From Trebouxia sp. TZW2008 (Eukaryota; Chlorophyta; Trebouxiophyceae; Trebouxiales; Trebouxiaceae), in the NCBI GenBank assembly GCA_002118135.1, contig BDIU01000193.1:36531-100530 (forward strand): 64,000 nucleotides of DNA, in the 5' to 3' direction. This document shows positions 1 through 12,277 of the stretch, in pieces. The first letter of the stretch is position 1, and the number at the start of each line of letters is the position of its first letter. The notes beneath the pieces were generated by a model. The model was given only the letters and a program-made list of their open reading frames with translations, ran no database searches and was not told the origin of the DNA. The translations under genes were made by a program, and so were the position numbers.

Positions 1-62
1 TCCTGCAAGCTGCTGTCAAGTACTTGACAACTAGGGTGTATACTCAGCCACCCTGAACCTAA

Positions 63-957
63 GCTACATACTCAGATAAACAACTTCACAAACTGTTGTC
101 GAGTGCTCCCTCACCACGAGTAAAGGTGCCCTTGCGAAGCAAGCAGCCTGACTTTGCATGGGCGCCAAAGGGTCAGCTAGCCATGCATGGCAGGCCAACC
201 GCCGTGTTGGAGGTTGCTGTGTTTCCTGAATCAGAAGAAGAGCTATCAGCAGAGGGCAGTGAATGGTCATCGCTGTCTGGGACACAAGTGAGCCATGGTC
301 AACCCAGAGATACTTGGCAGTCGACTGTGTGCAAGGACCTCTCCGCCCTTCATGTCCAATATAATTGGTTCAGTGTAGCGCATGACGAAACGGGTTGGAG
401 ACAATTGATTGCTTCTGTACGTACCTAGTTGGGCCTGTTGAGCCTGCCTAGCCCACGATTATAATGAATGAGTGGTTGAAAAGCTTACAGACAAGCGGCG
501 CTGCTCAAGGGTCACTTGAGTGGCAATTGCAACAATGCTGTATGCAACATGTTTTTGTGCATTGTGCCACAAATCAGAAGTGTGTGGATGCCTAATTTGC
601 GTGAAACATGTGATGGCTGTTGACATTGCACCTACTGCTGTGCATTTTTTGCAGGTAGCGTTCCTTGTGAATATCAAAGATGAGCTGAACCCACCCGAGG
701 ATTGTCCAGCAATTTCTCTAGCTGTTTTCATGAAAGATGGCCAGGACATCAAGAAAGTGCTAAATTTCAAAGCAATAGGAAAAGCAAGCAGCTGTGTCAA
801 AGAGGGACTGGAGGAGCTTTGCTGCGCTATTCCCTGGGCATCCTTTTTCCAAGGATCACTTCATCTCCTTTCTGAAGACGTGTTGGCGGGTCATTTTCTT
901 TTGGATATGTATGACATACGAGACAGCGCCCAACAGGTGTATCGGGTAAGTGAGTGA
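63..957 (+). CDS. Partial hypothetical gene, at least two exons
   Basis: I do not recognise this gene. An open frame runs from about 63 to a donor near 416 (TCT|GTACGTAC). A second open exon starts after a pyrimidine-rich acceptor ending TTTTTGCAG at about 654 and runs to a donor GTAAGTGAG at about 949. The first exon contains VLEVAVFPESEEEL and a tryptophan-rich stretch, faintly like the core of Uma2/restriction-endonuclease-like domains common in algal repeats; that is only an impression. The second encodes an acidic/hydrophobic block with NIKDELNPPED. The gene may begin before the window edge and continue past 957, where I found no convincing further exon. Splicing between the two exons is inferred, and the start codon is not identified. 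Confidence 0.35.
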
Positions 958-1859
958 CCCATGAGCTTTGACAATGCTGCTCTGCAAAAGCTAAGTGCCA
1001 CTGTCTTGTAGTCAACATTGCACTCTTTTTGCATATGCTTGCTATTGTTGCTGACTTCTGCAGAAGTTCCCGCCTCTTGCACCCATGTTGGTTCATGCAA
1101 TGCTCATGAACACTGCAACGGCTGCGTGCATTACAATACCAGTCCAAGGTCGTAACGTCCTCTAGGAGGTAATAACTTGCATCTGCAACAAATGCCACTC
1201 GTGTGATTTCCATACGACCTTCTTGCGCATAGACTCTACTCCGCTATAAACACTCATCAAATCCTTGCTTCAATTTTGTAGGGAACGAGGCTGCAGCAAC
1301 AAGGCAGCCCAATAGGTGCGCCACTGCTGTTGACCAGCACCAGCAGCTTTGAAGGTTCAATTGCAAACAGTGTGAAGAAACGCAGGTACATTGCACAGCT
1401 TGCTCCGAAACCAACTTAACAAAAAGGGTTGCGCACTGAGTGTCAATGAGCGCCTTTCCTAGGCTATCAAGCCGTTGCACAGCTAGTCTGTTGCAGATGC
1501 ATGCGGTACGAGACCACTGACCAACTCAGAGCTGTTGCAAGCATTGTGGTCATAGTAAGAATTGGTTGTGCTTGTAACTGACTGAGTATTGCTCATCAGA
1601 ATGAGCATGCTTAGTAGCTGAGTCGACGATCAAAAGGCTCTGCAGTTGAGTCTGACTCAATCGAGTGTTACGGGGTGAGCTCTGAGCCGCCTATCAGTCC
1701 ATCTTAGATGACATCAGACGCTCTTGTGTGATCTACACACGACCTTTGCGGAAAGCTCTCAGCTCCATTGCTTATTGCTTAAAGCTTGTTACAGTGCTTG
1801 ATGTCTAGGGACCTGTGCTTGTGTTGCAGCAAGGCAGGCCCAGACTTGGGCATTTGTCA
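958..1859. other. Stretch without a supported gene
   Basis: Only short overlapping open frames on both strands, with no splice-consistent chain and no recognisable motif. It could hold further exons of the gene at the left edge, but I cannot support any. Confidence 0.4.
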
Positions 1860-2246
1860 TCAAGTGTTTTGTGGTGTACATGTTGTGGTCATGTCATGCG
1901 CAGGCGGACAGCCTGAAATGAGAAGACCCTGTGATTTGCTGTCGATACATGCTTGTGGAACAGCTGCAACACAATAATGTGCAGGCATCATTAGCTCAAA
2001 AGACTGGAAGATAGCAACAAGCATGAACGGCATGGTTGCATACGGGTGCCTCTCATGCAGTTTCTTTATAACGGCATTTCGTGTGTCATGGATGTCTTTG
2101 GCCAAGCACTGTTGCTCAGACAGCTCCTTGTCTGCAGCAATGGCTACTTTGATTGCTTCCCTGATTGCACGAGCGACGCTCAAGACAAGCCTGCCTGGCG
2201 AGATAGGACTTGTGCCACACATACCTAGCAGTATCTGCTGGAACAT
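1860..2246 (-). CDS. Orphan 128-aa ORF, unrecognised
   Basis: An ATG-initiated minus-strand frame of 128 codons, beginning MFQQILLGMCGTS, with a helical charged stretch (ARAIREAIKVAIAADKELSEQ). I do not recognise it. Its first ~65 bases are shared with a second copy near 63,815-63,880, where the frame is closed, so the N-terminal part may belong to a dispersed repeat rather than a gene. It lies downstream of the stop of the PAM2-motif gene and is not part of it. A seven-fold TTA/ATT run (about 2,248-2,270) sits just upstream. The non-repeat C-terminal half looks more protein-like than the rest. Coding status is uncertain. Confidence 0.25.
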   Translation of the reverse strand: MFQQILLGMCGTSPISPGRLVLSVARAIREAIKVAIAADKELSEQQCLAKDIHDTRNAVIKKLHERHPYATMPFMLVAIFQSFELMMPAHYCVAAVPQACIDSKSQGLLISGCPPAHDMTTTCTPQNT

Positions 2247-2518
2247 GTTATTATTATTATTATTATTACGAGCAGTATTTCAATTGGCGCAAGCGTAAGT
2301 TACGATGCCAGCTGTCTGAGGCAGCGCACTTTTCTTGAAGGCCTCACCAGACATTTGATGATGTGGACATGTCATGTGCAGGTGGACAACCTCAAGTGTT
2401 CATGTTTGCCACAGGAGAAAGGCTAGCAGGGCTGCAGACGCAGCATCTCTACCATTGTCTTTCGTGCATGCCAGGCAAATGCATCACATCTTGGAGACAG
2501 TCTGCCAGAGTTGCTGCT

Positions 2519-5500
2519 CTAGTGTCCCTGGACAGCTGGCACAGGGCCGGCAGGGCTCTTTGTTGCGCTACTATCCTGCTGTCTGCTGTTATTCACCTTG
2601 CCAGCATTTGCCAGTGTGCTGTCAGAGTCAGCAAATGCAGCAATTGCCTGCAATCTGCTCTTCCCTTTCTGAGACACAGCTGACGCAACAGTGGTTCTGT
2701 GCTGCTGCTGATGCACGGCCCAAATGGTGGGGCTGCCACTCTCTGCTGCTGCTGTGGTCTGCTCAATGTCAAAGAGCACCTGACTGGGCTGTGAAACATC
2801 ATTGCGGGCAGAAACAGCAGCACCTGTTTGCTGTCCCGCAGCAATGGGCGCTGAGCTGCTACAGTCCCTCACATCTGCAATGCTGTCTGTCATCTGTGGG
2901 TCCACGGTTTCGCTTACTGCAGCGGACTTGAGTGGGCTGGACATTTCCTCAGCAGCAATTGAGAAAGATGTCAACTCTGATCCTGGCTTGTTTGAGTTGC
3001 CAAGCAGGTTCTGTATGTTGGTGATGGATTGGGCTTGAGCTGGTGCTGCTGAAACCTGCAGCAGGACATAACCCTAGATGTTCATATCAGACAGAGATTC
3101 TGCTTGTTGCACATGGATGCAAGACAATGTTCCTCATGCTGAGCAGAGTCTTCTGGCTTGTGTTTGGCAGGCAGAAGTGACATCATGCAACTTGCAATGT
3201 ATGCAGACCCCACAAGGCATTGCATTCAACATGCTATTAGGTCAGTCTGCGCACCAGTACATCTCAGCTGCGACGGCAGAAGCACTTGAGACTGGTTTGA
3301 TGCTGTATCGCCCATGAGATCACATGCAGTGGTGTGCAAGCAATGCAATCAGTTTTCCATACCTCAACTGTCAGCACCGCTTCAAACTGCTGCTCAAGCT
3401 TGGCAATCGCTGCAGCGGAAGCTGCCTGCACAGCTGCTATGGCCTGCTTGGCAGCTGCTGTCATGGCTGCCTTTGCCGTTGCAGCTGCTGCCCTTGCAGC
3501 TGCCTTCTCAACCTGTCTGGCAGCTGCTACATCAGCTACTGCTGTCGCTCTGGCAGCTGCTATAGCAGCGTCTGCAGTCTGTCTAGCAACTGCAACCTCA
3601 GCTGCTGCTGACTGCTTGGCACCTTCTGCCGCTTCTTTGGCAGCTGCTGCATCAGCCTCTGCACTCTCCTTGGCATGAGTGGCTGCCCTTATCCTAACCT
3701 CAGCAGCAGCTGCAGTCACAAGACAGTTTGTTCAGACCATCATGACTCAGTGTGTCTTGAATTGTTCAAGTGTGGTTTGACCATGGATGTCATGCTTTAG
3801 GCCTATTGTTTGCTTAACGTGGTTACAAAGTTGGACATCATCTAGGGAATCATCATATATTTGCCTTGTTTCTGATTCTTCAATCACATGCGTTGGTGCA
3901 TGGCATGCGTTTGCATTGACAGTCAATGCTGGCCTGCATGCCTCTGTCAGATACACTTCATGTTGTCTCAAGCAATGACTGGTCATTACATGTGTACTGT
4001 GCACAAGACTCCATGTTCAAGTGCATGCATGAACACAACTGACTTGCTAAGGCAGCACCACTGATGCAGCAGAGCAACGCCAACAGCTAGATAACACACA
4101 TTCTCAAATTGTACAACCTCTTGACTGGTGCGCTTCATGCAGTTACACATTAGTAGAATGGAAGAGTGACGAGCTCACCTGTGTTGCCCTCGCTTATCTT
4201 GAGTCTGTCAAGGAGAGACGTGTTGCTTTCCCCCAGCTTCTCGTTCTTCGCAGCAAGCGCCTGTCTCTCTAACATCTCCACGACTGCTTGGTCAGAGACC
4301 AAATCCACTTGAGTCTCTTTAGCTGAAACCTCCGCCTCCAGACGCAGAATCTCATAAGCCAGCTGCATTGGCGAGATGGTTGCGCACATCTCGGCTGCTA
4401 GCTGCTCCAGGGTCTGCTCCTTAGCAGCATCCCTGCCCTTGCCTGTGTAGACACCTGACTCCACCAGCATGTCTGTCCGAGCTGATGTCTGAGGCTGGGC
4501 GGGACGGGGTGGCCTGTTGTGCCTGGTGAGAATTCTCACAGGCTGAGCAGGTGCTCTGTGGCTGTAAGAGGCAGGAGCTACCAAGCTAGTTGGTGGGGTG
4601 GCCGCAGCTGTGGGAAGCGGTGGCTGACTGGTAGGCAAGCTAGCTACCTCAGGCTCACTGGCTGCATGACCACCAGCAGTGGCAGCTGCTGCAGCTGTGG
4701 CAAGCTCGCTGTTTGAGACTGTGCTGCCAGGCTGAGTACCAGGTGTTGTTGCCAGTGTGCGCTTGGCCAAAAGCGCCTGCACAGCTGCGCCTGGTGCTGC
4801 CACAGCTGCAGATAGCTGCACCACAGCTGGTGCTGCTGCTGTCACAGTTGCCTGATCTTCGACCGCAGCTGCCTGGACTCCTGCCGCAGCTGGGGACACA
4901 AGCAGCTGTGCTACCTCTGCACCTTGCAAGGCTGGGGTCTCTGCTGCAACAGCTGCAAGTGCTGAGGCAGGTGCCTTCTCACTGCAAAGTGCTGCTGCAG
5001 ACGCTGCCACAGGTGCTGCCCTAGGTGCCGCCAGGCTGTTGGCTTGCTCTGGCAAGGCTGTGACCTGCTTTCCTGGCTGAACAGGAAGGGCTTGTGGTGC
5101 CCCTGCTGCAAGTGCTGCATTGCCCAAGCCAAGTGGAGTTGCTGGCTGACAAGCCACAGCTGGGGGAGTGGCTGCCACAGCTGCAGCAGTGTCTGTTCCG
5201 GTCAGAGCAGGAAGCGCAGCAGAAGATGCTGGCTTTGGTGTTGGCTGCACTGATGCTGAAGCAGCAGCCTGATGCACCACAGCTGGGGAAGCAGATGCCA
5301 CAGCTGGAATGGGGTGAAGTGCCATTGGGGCCAGAGATGTGGCAGCCAGAGGTGGCATTGCTGCTGCAAAAGGTGAAACCGCACCGGATGCAGGGGTGGA
5401 GAGGCTTGAGTGGCAGGTTGCTGCTGGTGAAGGCTGTGCAGCCATCTTGGCCTTGCCACTGCTCCGCACTGCTGACTGGCTGATGGCCTGTGCTTGCCTG

Positions 5501-8500
5501 GTCACAGTAGCGGCGGGCGCCATGCCTGTCCCATTGACAGCAATGCTCTCAATGCCCTGCATTCCATCACAATTTGATGAATACATTCGTCATGGCTTCT
5601 GAATGAGCACACCTCATCAGTTGCTTGTCTGAGTAGTACGAAATTTGACAAGCAGTTTGTGTGTGGTACTGCAATGTATGTTGCGCGCCTAACATGCTTG
5701 ACCGCCTAGAAAGCATGACTGTGTTTGAAATCACCAGATCTCAATTTGCAACGCAAGCAAGATGCCTGAATCAAGCACTTAGCTTCACGTGAGCTGCATA
5801 GCATAAGTAAAATATGGTGATTTTGACCTTTACAATCTGGTTTGTCAAAGGGCAATGTAGTGGAATACATGGGTTTGAAAAGCCCGAACAGCTGCCTGCA
5901 ACCTGAGGCTGTCTGCAAGGTTGCAGGCGTTCAGTAAACAGGCACAACTGGCAAATAATTATCAAGATAGTACAGCGTGAAGTTGCCAAAGCAACTTTAT
6001 CTGAACATACATGTAGTGTTTTCAACACGACAGCACCAAGATTAAGGAAGCAACAAGTACATTCGTCATGGTCTGGCAAAACCAAAAGACTTCACAGCAT
6101 GGATGCAGTATTCTTGAGGCAGCGCATTTGACAAAGTCACAGACGATGCAATACCTTGTTGATCAGCACTGACGGCACAAATGCCTCTGCCCTTGCTGAC
6201 AGCTCGACCCCTTGGCCCTTCCGGGATGCCACCCTGGCCTCTGCCTGCTGTGCTGACCCAGCCTTGTGGTCAGCAGAAGATGAGGTGGGTCTGGGCACAG
6301 CAATGGTCACCTCAGCAGCTACCTCCTGCAGCAGACAAAGGCAAATGAGCACACAAGGCTGACATCAGACAACAGACAGCAGACAACAAACGACGGGCAA
6401 CTGGGCAACAAGCAATCAGCGCCGACCAGCAGACAACAGACAGGCAACAGACAACAGACAGAAGACAGCAGACAGGAGACAGCACACAACAGATGGGAGT
6501 GTACCTTATTGACAACCTCTGGCACAAATGCTTCAGCCTCCGCAGACAGCTGGGCTGCTTGGCCCTTTCTGGGCGCCACCTTGGCCTGTGTCTGCTGTGC
6601 TGACTCAGCCTTGGTGTCAGCAGAAGATGAGGTGGGCTGGTTGTCAGCCGCCACCTGCAGCATACAGAGGCTGACATCAGACATCAGACACCGACATCAG
6701 ACAACGGACAGCGGACAGCAGACATCAGACTTCAGTATCAGACATCAGACAAAAGACAACGGACAACGGACAGCGGACAGCAGACATCAGACTTCAGTAT
6801 CAGACATCAGACAAAAGACAACGGACATCTGACATCAGACGTCAGACAACGGACAGCGGACAGCAGACAGCAGACATCAGACTTGAGTATCAGACATCAG
6901 ACAACAGACAACAGACAGCAGACAGCAGACAGCAGACAGCAGACGGCAGACGGCAGACGGCAGACAATATACAATACATTACAGATGGGAGAATACCTTG
7001 TTCATGGTCCCTGGCGGGACAAATGCCTCAGCCTCCGCAGACAGCTGGGCTGCTTGGCCGTTTCTGGGCGCTGCCTTGACCTGTGTCTGCTGCGCTGGCT
7101 CAGCCTTGGGGTCAGCAGGGGCTGTGCTTGGGATGTGCACCGCAGCCTTCTTGGGTGCCGCCTTAGCCTCTGCCTGCTGTGCTGACTCAGCTTTGTGGTC
7201 AGCAAGAGGTGGGGTGGGGCTGTGCAGTGCAGCCTTTGCCTCAGCAGCTGAGTCCTGCAGTGCCCACAGGTTTGCCAGTTTGACAGCAAGTTACAGCGTA
7301 ATCAGCAAGGGCTGTGGTGGGCCAGAACACTGCAGCCTTTGCGCTAACAGATATCTTCTGTAGTTGCAGAGCCCACAGGGTTTTTGCTTGTTGGGCAGGT
7401 TGCAATGAGTGTACTTAACACTTGTGTTTGCTCAGCCTTGTCGTCAGCAGAAGGTGGGGTGGAGGTGGGCATAGTGATTTTTGTCCTCAGCAGCTGCCTA
7501 CTGCATCACACAAAGGCTTATGCACAGCAGCTTTGAGGACAGACAACAGACGACTGACAGTAGATAACAGCCAACAGACATTGGATCAAAGACAACATTG
7601 TCAGCCAAAAGGCAACACACAACACACGACACGCGACACACGACACGCGACACGCGACACGCGACACGCGATATGCAACACACAATAGTGTCAGACTTAA
7701 ACAAAGCACAACAGAGTCAGACAACAGATTGCCACGGCGGTACATCACTCAGGGGTGGATGTGCGCATTACAATGTGGCACAAGTCTAGCTGTTTGCATG
7801 ACATGTTCTGTAAATTTGTGTGTACACAACTGCAATAAGTATTGCTAACTGTATCAATGATGGACTTGACTCATCAAAATCAGCTTTCCATTTTTCCCCT
7901 CTTCCTTGTGTGTCTCACCTTTTCAATGACAGAGGGCTTGGGGCTGTCTGCCTTGTCCTGGCGCTTCCCTCTGGTGCCAATACTGTTGCCGATCTTGGCC
8001 TCCAGGGCTGCTAGCTCAATTGATTCTGGCTCTTTCATGTGTGACTCTGACCCCTCCTGGGGCGCCACCCTGCTCTCAGAAAGCACACTTGTGGCACCTT
8101 GGCCAGCATCAGCAGCCTGCATCACAATGGAGGTGCTCAAGCTACGTTTCAGTCAAGGATCCTGCCTGTGGAATCGATGATTGTCTAACAGAATACTCTT
8201 TGTCACGAAGAAAGCCATGCCGACCAATGCAAACAAGGCGAGTACGTAATGCATGTTTGGCAGTATGGCTAATTGTCTAGCACCACAGCATGCGTGCATT
8301 GTGAAAATATGTGCAAGCTGCTCGGCCTTGCAATAGCATCTCAAGTAAACGCTGCACGCACATATTGGCACAATGGGCCTGTAGCTGAGCATGCATATGT
8401 GGGGTTGATGCCATGCTGGTATAGAATGCAATCGCGTTACTTGTGAGCGCCGGCAGCTCATGATCCTCACTTGTGAATGTGTATTGCAGGCTTATGCAAT

Positions 8501-11317
8501 CGGTAAAGCCTGCAGCTCAGCATCAACATTGGACTGTTGGCTGCTGCTGTTGCTATATTGCAAAAACATCTATATTGCAAAACCATGCTGGTGCAAGAAC
8601 GCCAGTCGTGAGTGATATCAACTCCAGGTAAGCGCACACCTGTGCATGAGTGCTCCTGCTAGTTGACCGCCCTGAAGAAGACCCAGCAAGGAAGGAACTC
8701 AGCGGTATCTTGGTAGGCTTCTGGGCGTTTTTGCCCTGCAGGCCCTGTGAAGGTGTAGCCTGTGCCTGGGCCACAGGTCTTGAGACCTGTCTGTCCTCTT
8801 CCTGCTGTTGTGCTTCAGCTGGTGTAGGTTGTGGCTCAGCCACCAACTCTGAGGCAAGGGTAATCACTTGCTGGTTGTGGGACACAGGTGGTGTTGGCTG
8901 TGGGCTAGCAACAGGGGTAGGCTCTTCACCAATGCCTCCCTACATTCAGCAGGATTCAAAATGTAGCAATGCATAATATCTACAGACTGACACAAAGCCA
9001 AAATGAATCCATGCAGACTGCATACAGATGTCATACTCACAATTGTTTGCTGCATTGTGTGGCGTCAATCACTAGCAAAGCTCAGTTTGGAGCGATGTAT
9101 ATACAGGGCGATCGCATCCCCCACCTGAGAGGTCGTGCCTTTCGTTACACAATTAGCTGAAGACATGCAAGCATTATTGTTGTCTTACTTTGCAGGTTGG
9201 TGGTTGTTGGCAGCTTGCTTGTGAGCGTGTCAATCTTGTCACCATAGCACATCTTCTCAACTACTTCAAGCGTACAACATGTGTACATGAAAAAATTACA
9301 TATGTGAGACACTCTGCAGCATGCCATCATTGTAGCTTGCTGTGATTCTCAGGGCGCTTCTAACCTGTCTATCAGCACCCCTGACACCATTGTTACGTGC
9401 TCTACAAGTCCTCCGCTTGCGCCTAGCAGGCCTGACCACCTGAGGCACTTGACTGTCAGTCCCTGCCTCCTGCTCACTCATAGCAGCCTCTGCTTCCTCA
9501 GGACCCTTCTTGTCCTGCACAGTCGGTGTCAATTCAAATTGCAGGCATGAAGCGCAAAGCTTTTGAACTTTTAGGGGCTCAAAGGTCATGCCCAAGTTCA
9601 AAGTCATCATGAAAGCCTCTTCTTCCCTCGCCCTTTGTCTGCAGAGTCAGTGTCAATTTAGGATGAAGGCGCAGCATGCTCAGCGTTTGAGGTGATAATT
9701 TAGTTGCAGCATCAGGTTGCAGCGGAATGTGGGTGTCTTTACTAGCAGGCCTACATGGTAGTTGAGCCAGCCATTCATGGATGTTTGCAAGACCACATCA
9801 TAGCCTGTTGTCAAGTCACAGCACATGTCTCAATTCTAGCTGACCAACGACAAGACACACAACAAGTCAAGGTTGATGTTGTGCATCTCAAACTGCAACA
9901 AATGCAGCGTGAGTCTGCCAACATGCTTGCAACAAGTGCAAGATTACCTCGGCCAATGCAGCAAAGGGGTTGGGGTCCCCTACAGCAGCAGGCTTAGGCA
10001 CCTCCACAGCTGCCGCCTGACCCTGGATCCTGTCCATTATGCCCTGCACCACACCCTTTACTGTCATTCACACGTACATGCCGGAAGCTTTTGAACAACT
10101 GACCACAATGCAGCAATGAAGTTGAGGTCACCCACAGCAATGGACTTAGGCACCTCCACAGCTGCCGCTTCAGCCCAGATCCTTTCAAGTACACCCTGCA
10201 CAACATTCTCTATTGTTGAGACCATGGAATCAGGAAGAGAGCAAGGCTGGTTGGCATGTGGAGTTCCTTGATTTCTGGCTGCGCGCTGCAGTGCATCAGG
10301 GAAGTATAGTACCTCACAAATCTGCGCGCAGAAGCGTCACTAGAGCAAGCTTGTTGCCCACACAAGAATGTGACTGTTGCACTGGCACATGCACAGTCAG
10401 AGCCAAATCTCAAGGGACAATTTGCACCAAAAAATGACAAAGAGCAACATGACTTGAGACCTAAGGCCTTGTCGCCGCTGATGACATATCAGACAACCTG
10501 GCATGACGAATATGCTAAACACTAATTTGGCAGAAGGCAATGCATACATATGTGCAGCAGGAAGCCCCAGTACAGCATGACAAATTGTGCCAGAGGGCTG
10601 TCTGAAAGACAGGTATGCGGCAGATAAGCAGCAATGCAGCTGCATGCTGCAAGCACATCACACCTGGACTTGTAGTCCCTTGAGCATGGGCCCTTTGCTG
10701 GACTCAGCGTGATGCAACAGCGGCACCACCCTCTGCCTTCTGAGCGCAGCGCTCTTGCTGTTGATGGCGCTGAGCGCCTGCTGAGCAGCTGCCTCAGACT
10801 GAAATGAAACCCAACCAAAAACTCTCCAGCCATCCATTGCTGGAGAGAAGCGGACAAGCTCAACCTGCAAGCGAGATATGTCAACAGATACACATTGGGC
10901 TTGTTCTGGTGAGTGAGGTGTGCTTTGCACACCCTGAGACATCAAAGGGCAAGCAACCAATGCACACAACAGCGGCTGAAGAGATGGTCACCTGAGTCAG
11001 CAAATTTAACGGAAGTAGCTGCTGCGCTGCTCGCGCAAAGAATCTGGTCTGGCAAGCCGCCGAAAACTCCCGGCCAACGACTTTGTCAGCCCATAGCAGT
11101 CCCTCTGCGTCCTGAACTTTCAGGAACACGACTCTCTCCATCGCGTCCTGCATGAACACAAGCGGAGTCTTGAGGCAGCAGGGGACACCAATCCGCTTTT
11201 GCCACGCTGGCAAGTGTCTCACAGGGAAAGCTCTGTCAAAGTATGCACGTACCGTGACAATATTAAGGTCAGCAATTATCTCAGCAGCACCTGCCGTGTC
11301 AAAGGCATGAAACCTCA
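2519..11317 (-). CDS. RRM-like protein with three tandem PAM2-like motif exons, Ala-rich and coiled-coil tail
   Basis: Exons in transcription order: 11,317-11,253; 11,147-10,992; 10,864-10,664; 10,043-9,948; 9,514-9,365; 8,939-8,640; 8,116-7,919; 7,254-6,997; 6,654-6,505; 6,325-6,155; 5,556-4,179; 3,709-3,363; 3,055-2,519 (TAG). All junctions are GT..AG, and the frame stays open for about 1,335 codons. Nearly all internal exons are phase 0-0. Exons 2-3 look like an RRM (strand-helix pattern ending FGWVSFQSEAAAQQAL). Three consecutive exons end in LSAEAEAFVP, LSAEAEAFVP and LSARAEAFVP, close to the PAM2 consensus LxxxAxxFxP that binds the MLLE domain of poly(A)-binding protein. An Ala/Pro/Gln-rich 460-residue exon, an Ala-rich coiled coil and a Ser/Gln-rich tail follow. 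RRM plus PAM2 recalls plant CID and LARP proteins, suggesting an mRNA-binding PABP partner; that is inference. The N-terminal exon(s) upstream of 11,317 are unresolved. Confidence 0.6.
6155..7254 (-). repeat. Three tandemly duplicated PAM2-motif exons
   Basis: Exons 6,997-7,254, 6,505-6,654 and 6,155-6,325 share the order [S/T]PxSADxKAESAQQ, then a basic KxAPRKGQ-like stretch, then the PAM2-like LSAxAEAFVP, then NK|GT. All are phase 0-0, so each duplication preserved the frame. The 258-bp exon carries the Ala/Gln-rich half twice but the PAM2-like motif once. A decayed fourth copy lies at 7,421-7,497 and a trace at about 7,303-7,350. Confidence 0.7.
6362..6968. repeat. CAGACA-type minisatellites in introns between PAM2 exons
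   Basis: Degenerate arrays of 6-8 nt words (CAGACAA, CAGACAT, CGGACAG) fill the introns at 6,362-6,494 and 6,662-6,968. Within the second array a longer unit of about 63-80 nt is itself repeated. These arrays lie exactly between the duplicated PAM2-motif exons. Confidence 0.85.
7421..7497 (-). pseudogene. Decayed copy of a PAM2-gene exon start
   Basis: Read on the minus strand, this block follows an acceptor-like TAG. It matches the start of the 6,997-7,254 exon (GCTGCTGAGG, then CCACCCCACCT, then GCTGACGACAAGGCTGAG) but has lost a few bases. The two halves are therefore in different frames, and the copy stops before the basic and PAM2 parts. I left it out of the gene model. Confidence 0.6.
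7538..7735. repeat. Further CAGACA array with embedded CACGCGA repeats
   Basis: The same CAGACA-type words resume here in the next intron. They include a run of ACACGCGACACGCGAC units at about 7,617-7,672. It is intronic to the PAM2 gene. Confidence 0.8.
9612..9660 (-). pseudogene. Fragmentary copy of an acceptor and exon start of the PAM2 gene
   Basis: The stretch resembles 9,505-9,550, the acceptor and first codons of the 9,365-9,514 exon. Shared words include CTTCTT, CTGCA(C/G)AGTC and GTGTCAATT. It is truncated and not in frame. Confidence 0.4.
9948..10195 (-). repeat. Duplicated 90-bp exon, one copy in frame and one with an off-phase donor
   Basis: Two adjacent exon-like blocks (10,104-10,195 and 9,948-10,043) both start after GTGCAG and read G(V/I)(L/M)(E/D)RI, then QAAAVEVPK or EAAAVEVPK, then AVGDxN. 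The 9,948-10,043 copy is 96 nt and keeps phase 0. In the upstream copy the only good donor (GTCAGT) leaves 92 nt, which would break the frame. That copy is therefore either skipped or decaying. Confidence 0.6.
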
Positions 11318-12277
11318 CTGCACGACAAGTGCAGCTGGTTCCGCTCAGCGAGCCCTAAACGACTGCTTCGGAGCGTCTCCTGCTTCGCTTGCTTGCTGCG
11401 TTAGGTCAACGAGTCTCGTTGATCCAATTCAGTATCCAGTGTACTCGCGGAATCACAATTTGAAAGGCTGGGAGAGCAAATTGGGCGTGTAGCCACACCC
11501 TGTGTGCTTGAACGCTGACAGATGTCTGCAATTGCGACGCCTGAGGGGTTGCAATTCTGTCATATAGTCTAGTCCAGGCGCAGATTGCCCGAATTCGGCA
11601 TGTTAAATTGAAAATTTTAAGTGTCATCACCTTTTCAAGTGTACGCATGCATGCATGCATGAGACGTGAATAGTTTGCAGTGCACCAACAAGGACAGGAC
11701 ATAAGTTGTACCATTGCTCATGCTGTCCTGACTTCGTTTCCCAAAGAAGCTGTTATTGACGAGCTGACTGCAACTGGGCGAATCCTGGCGTGTTGCAAAG
11801 CCCAACTGAACAATAAACGCAGGCTTACAGGTTTTCTTGAGATCACATCAATCAGTCAGTAAGACGCCTGTATCTTGATGAAAAGTGTACGAACAGAAAA
11901 GGGGCCAGTCAAGTCGACGAAGGAACAAGAATACGGCACAACTCGTTGCTGTGACAAGGTCTGAAAATGTTTGTACACATAACAAGCAACAATTGAAGTT
12001 GCAGGTTTGCTGTGTCTCAAAACGACAGATGCGCGGACATAAGGCAACATCAGAACAAACAAAATTCGATGAAGCTGCCGCTGCACAGTCAGCTAAAGCG
12101 GCAACATGCGGATTGCAATGCATGATGCTGTGCTCTCATTCAAACCACATCAAAAGAATATGCTGCCATGCGTCACTCCACAGCCTGCTTGACTCAATTT
12201 TCACACCCCAGTTGCAACCTCAAATGCTGCACTAGCCATCCTCAACCCATCCCACATCCAATCCCACATCCAATACA
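11318..12277. other. Spacer between the P-protein gene and the PAM2 gene
   Basis: This should hold the P-protein 3' end and the 5' end, first exon(s) and promoter of the PAM2 gene, since both are transcribed leftward. I could not fix a start codon. A short (GCAT)n run lies at about 11,646-11,661. Confidence 0.4.

Noticed and set aside
3314..3678. Plus-strand Ala/Cys/Leu-rich frames
   Set aside because: Shad­ow of the minus-strand coiled-coil exon (3,363-3,709), which has good splice sites.
4519..5602. Plus-strand frames rich in Gln and Leu opposite the Ala-rich exon
   Set aside because: Antisense of GCT/GCA alanine codons; the minus-strand exon joins its neighbours in phase.
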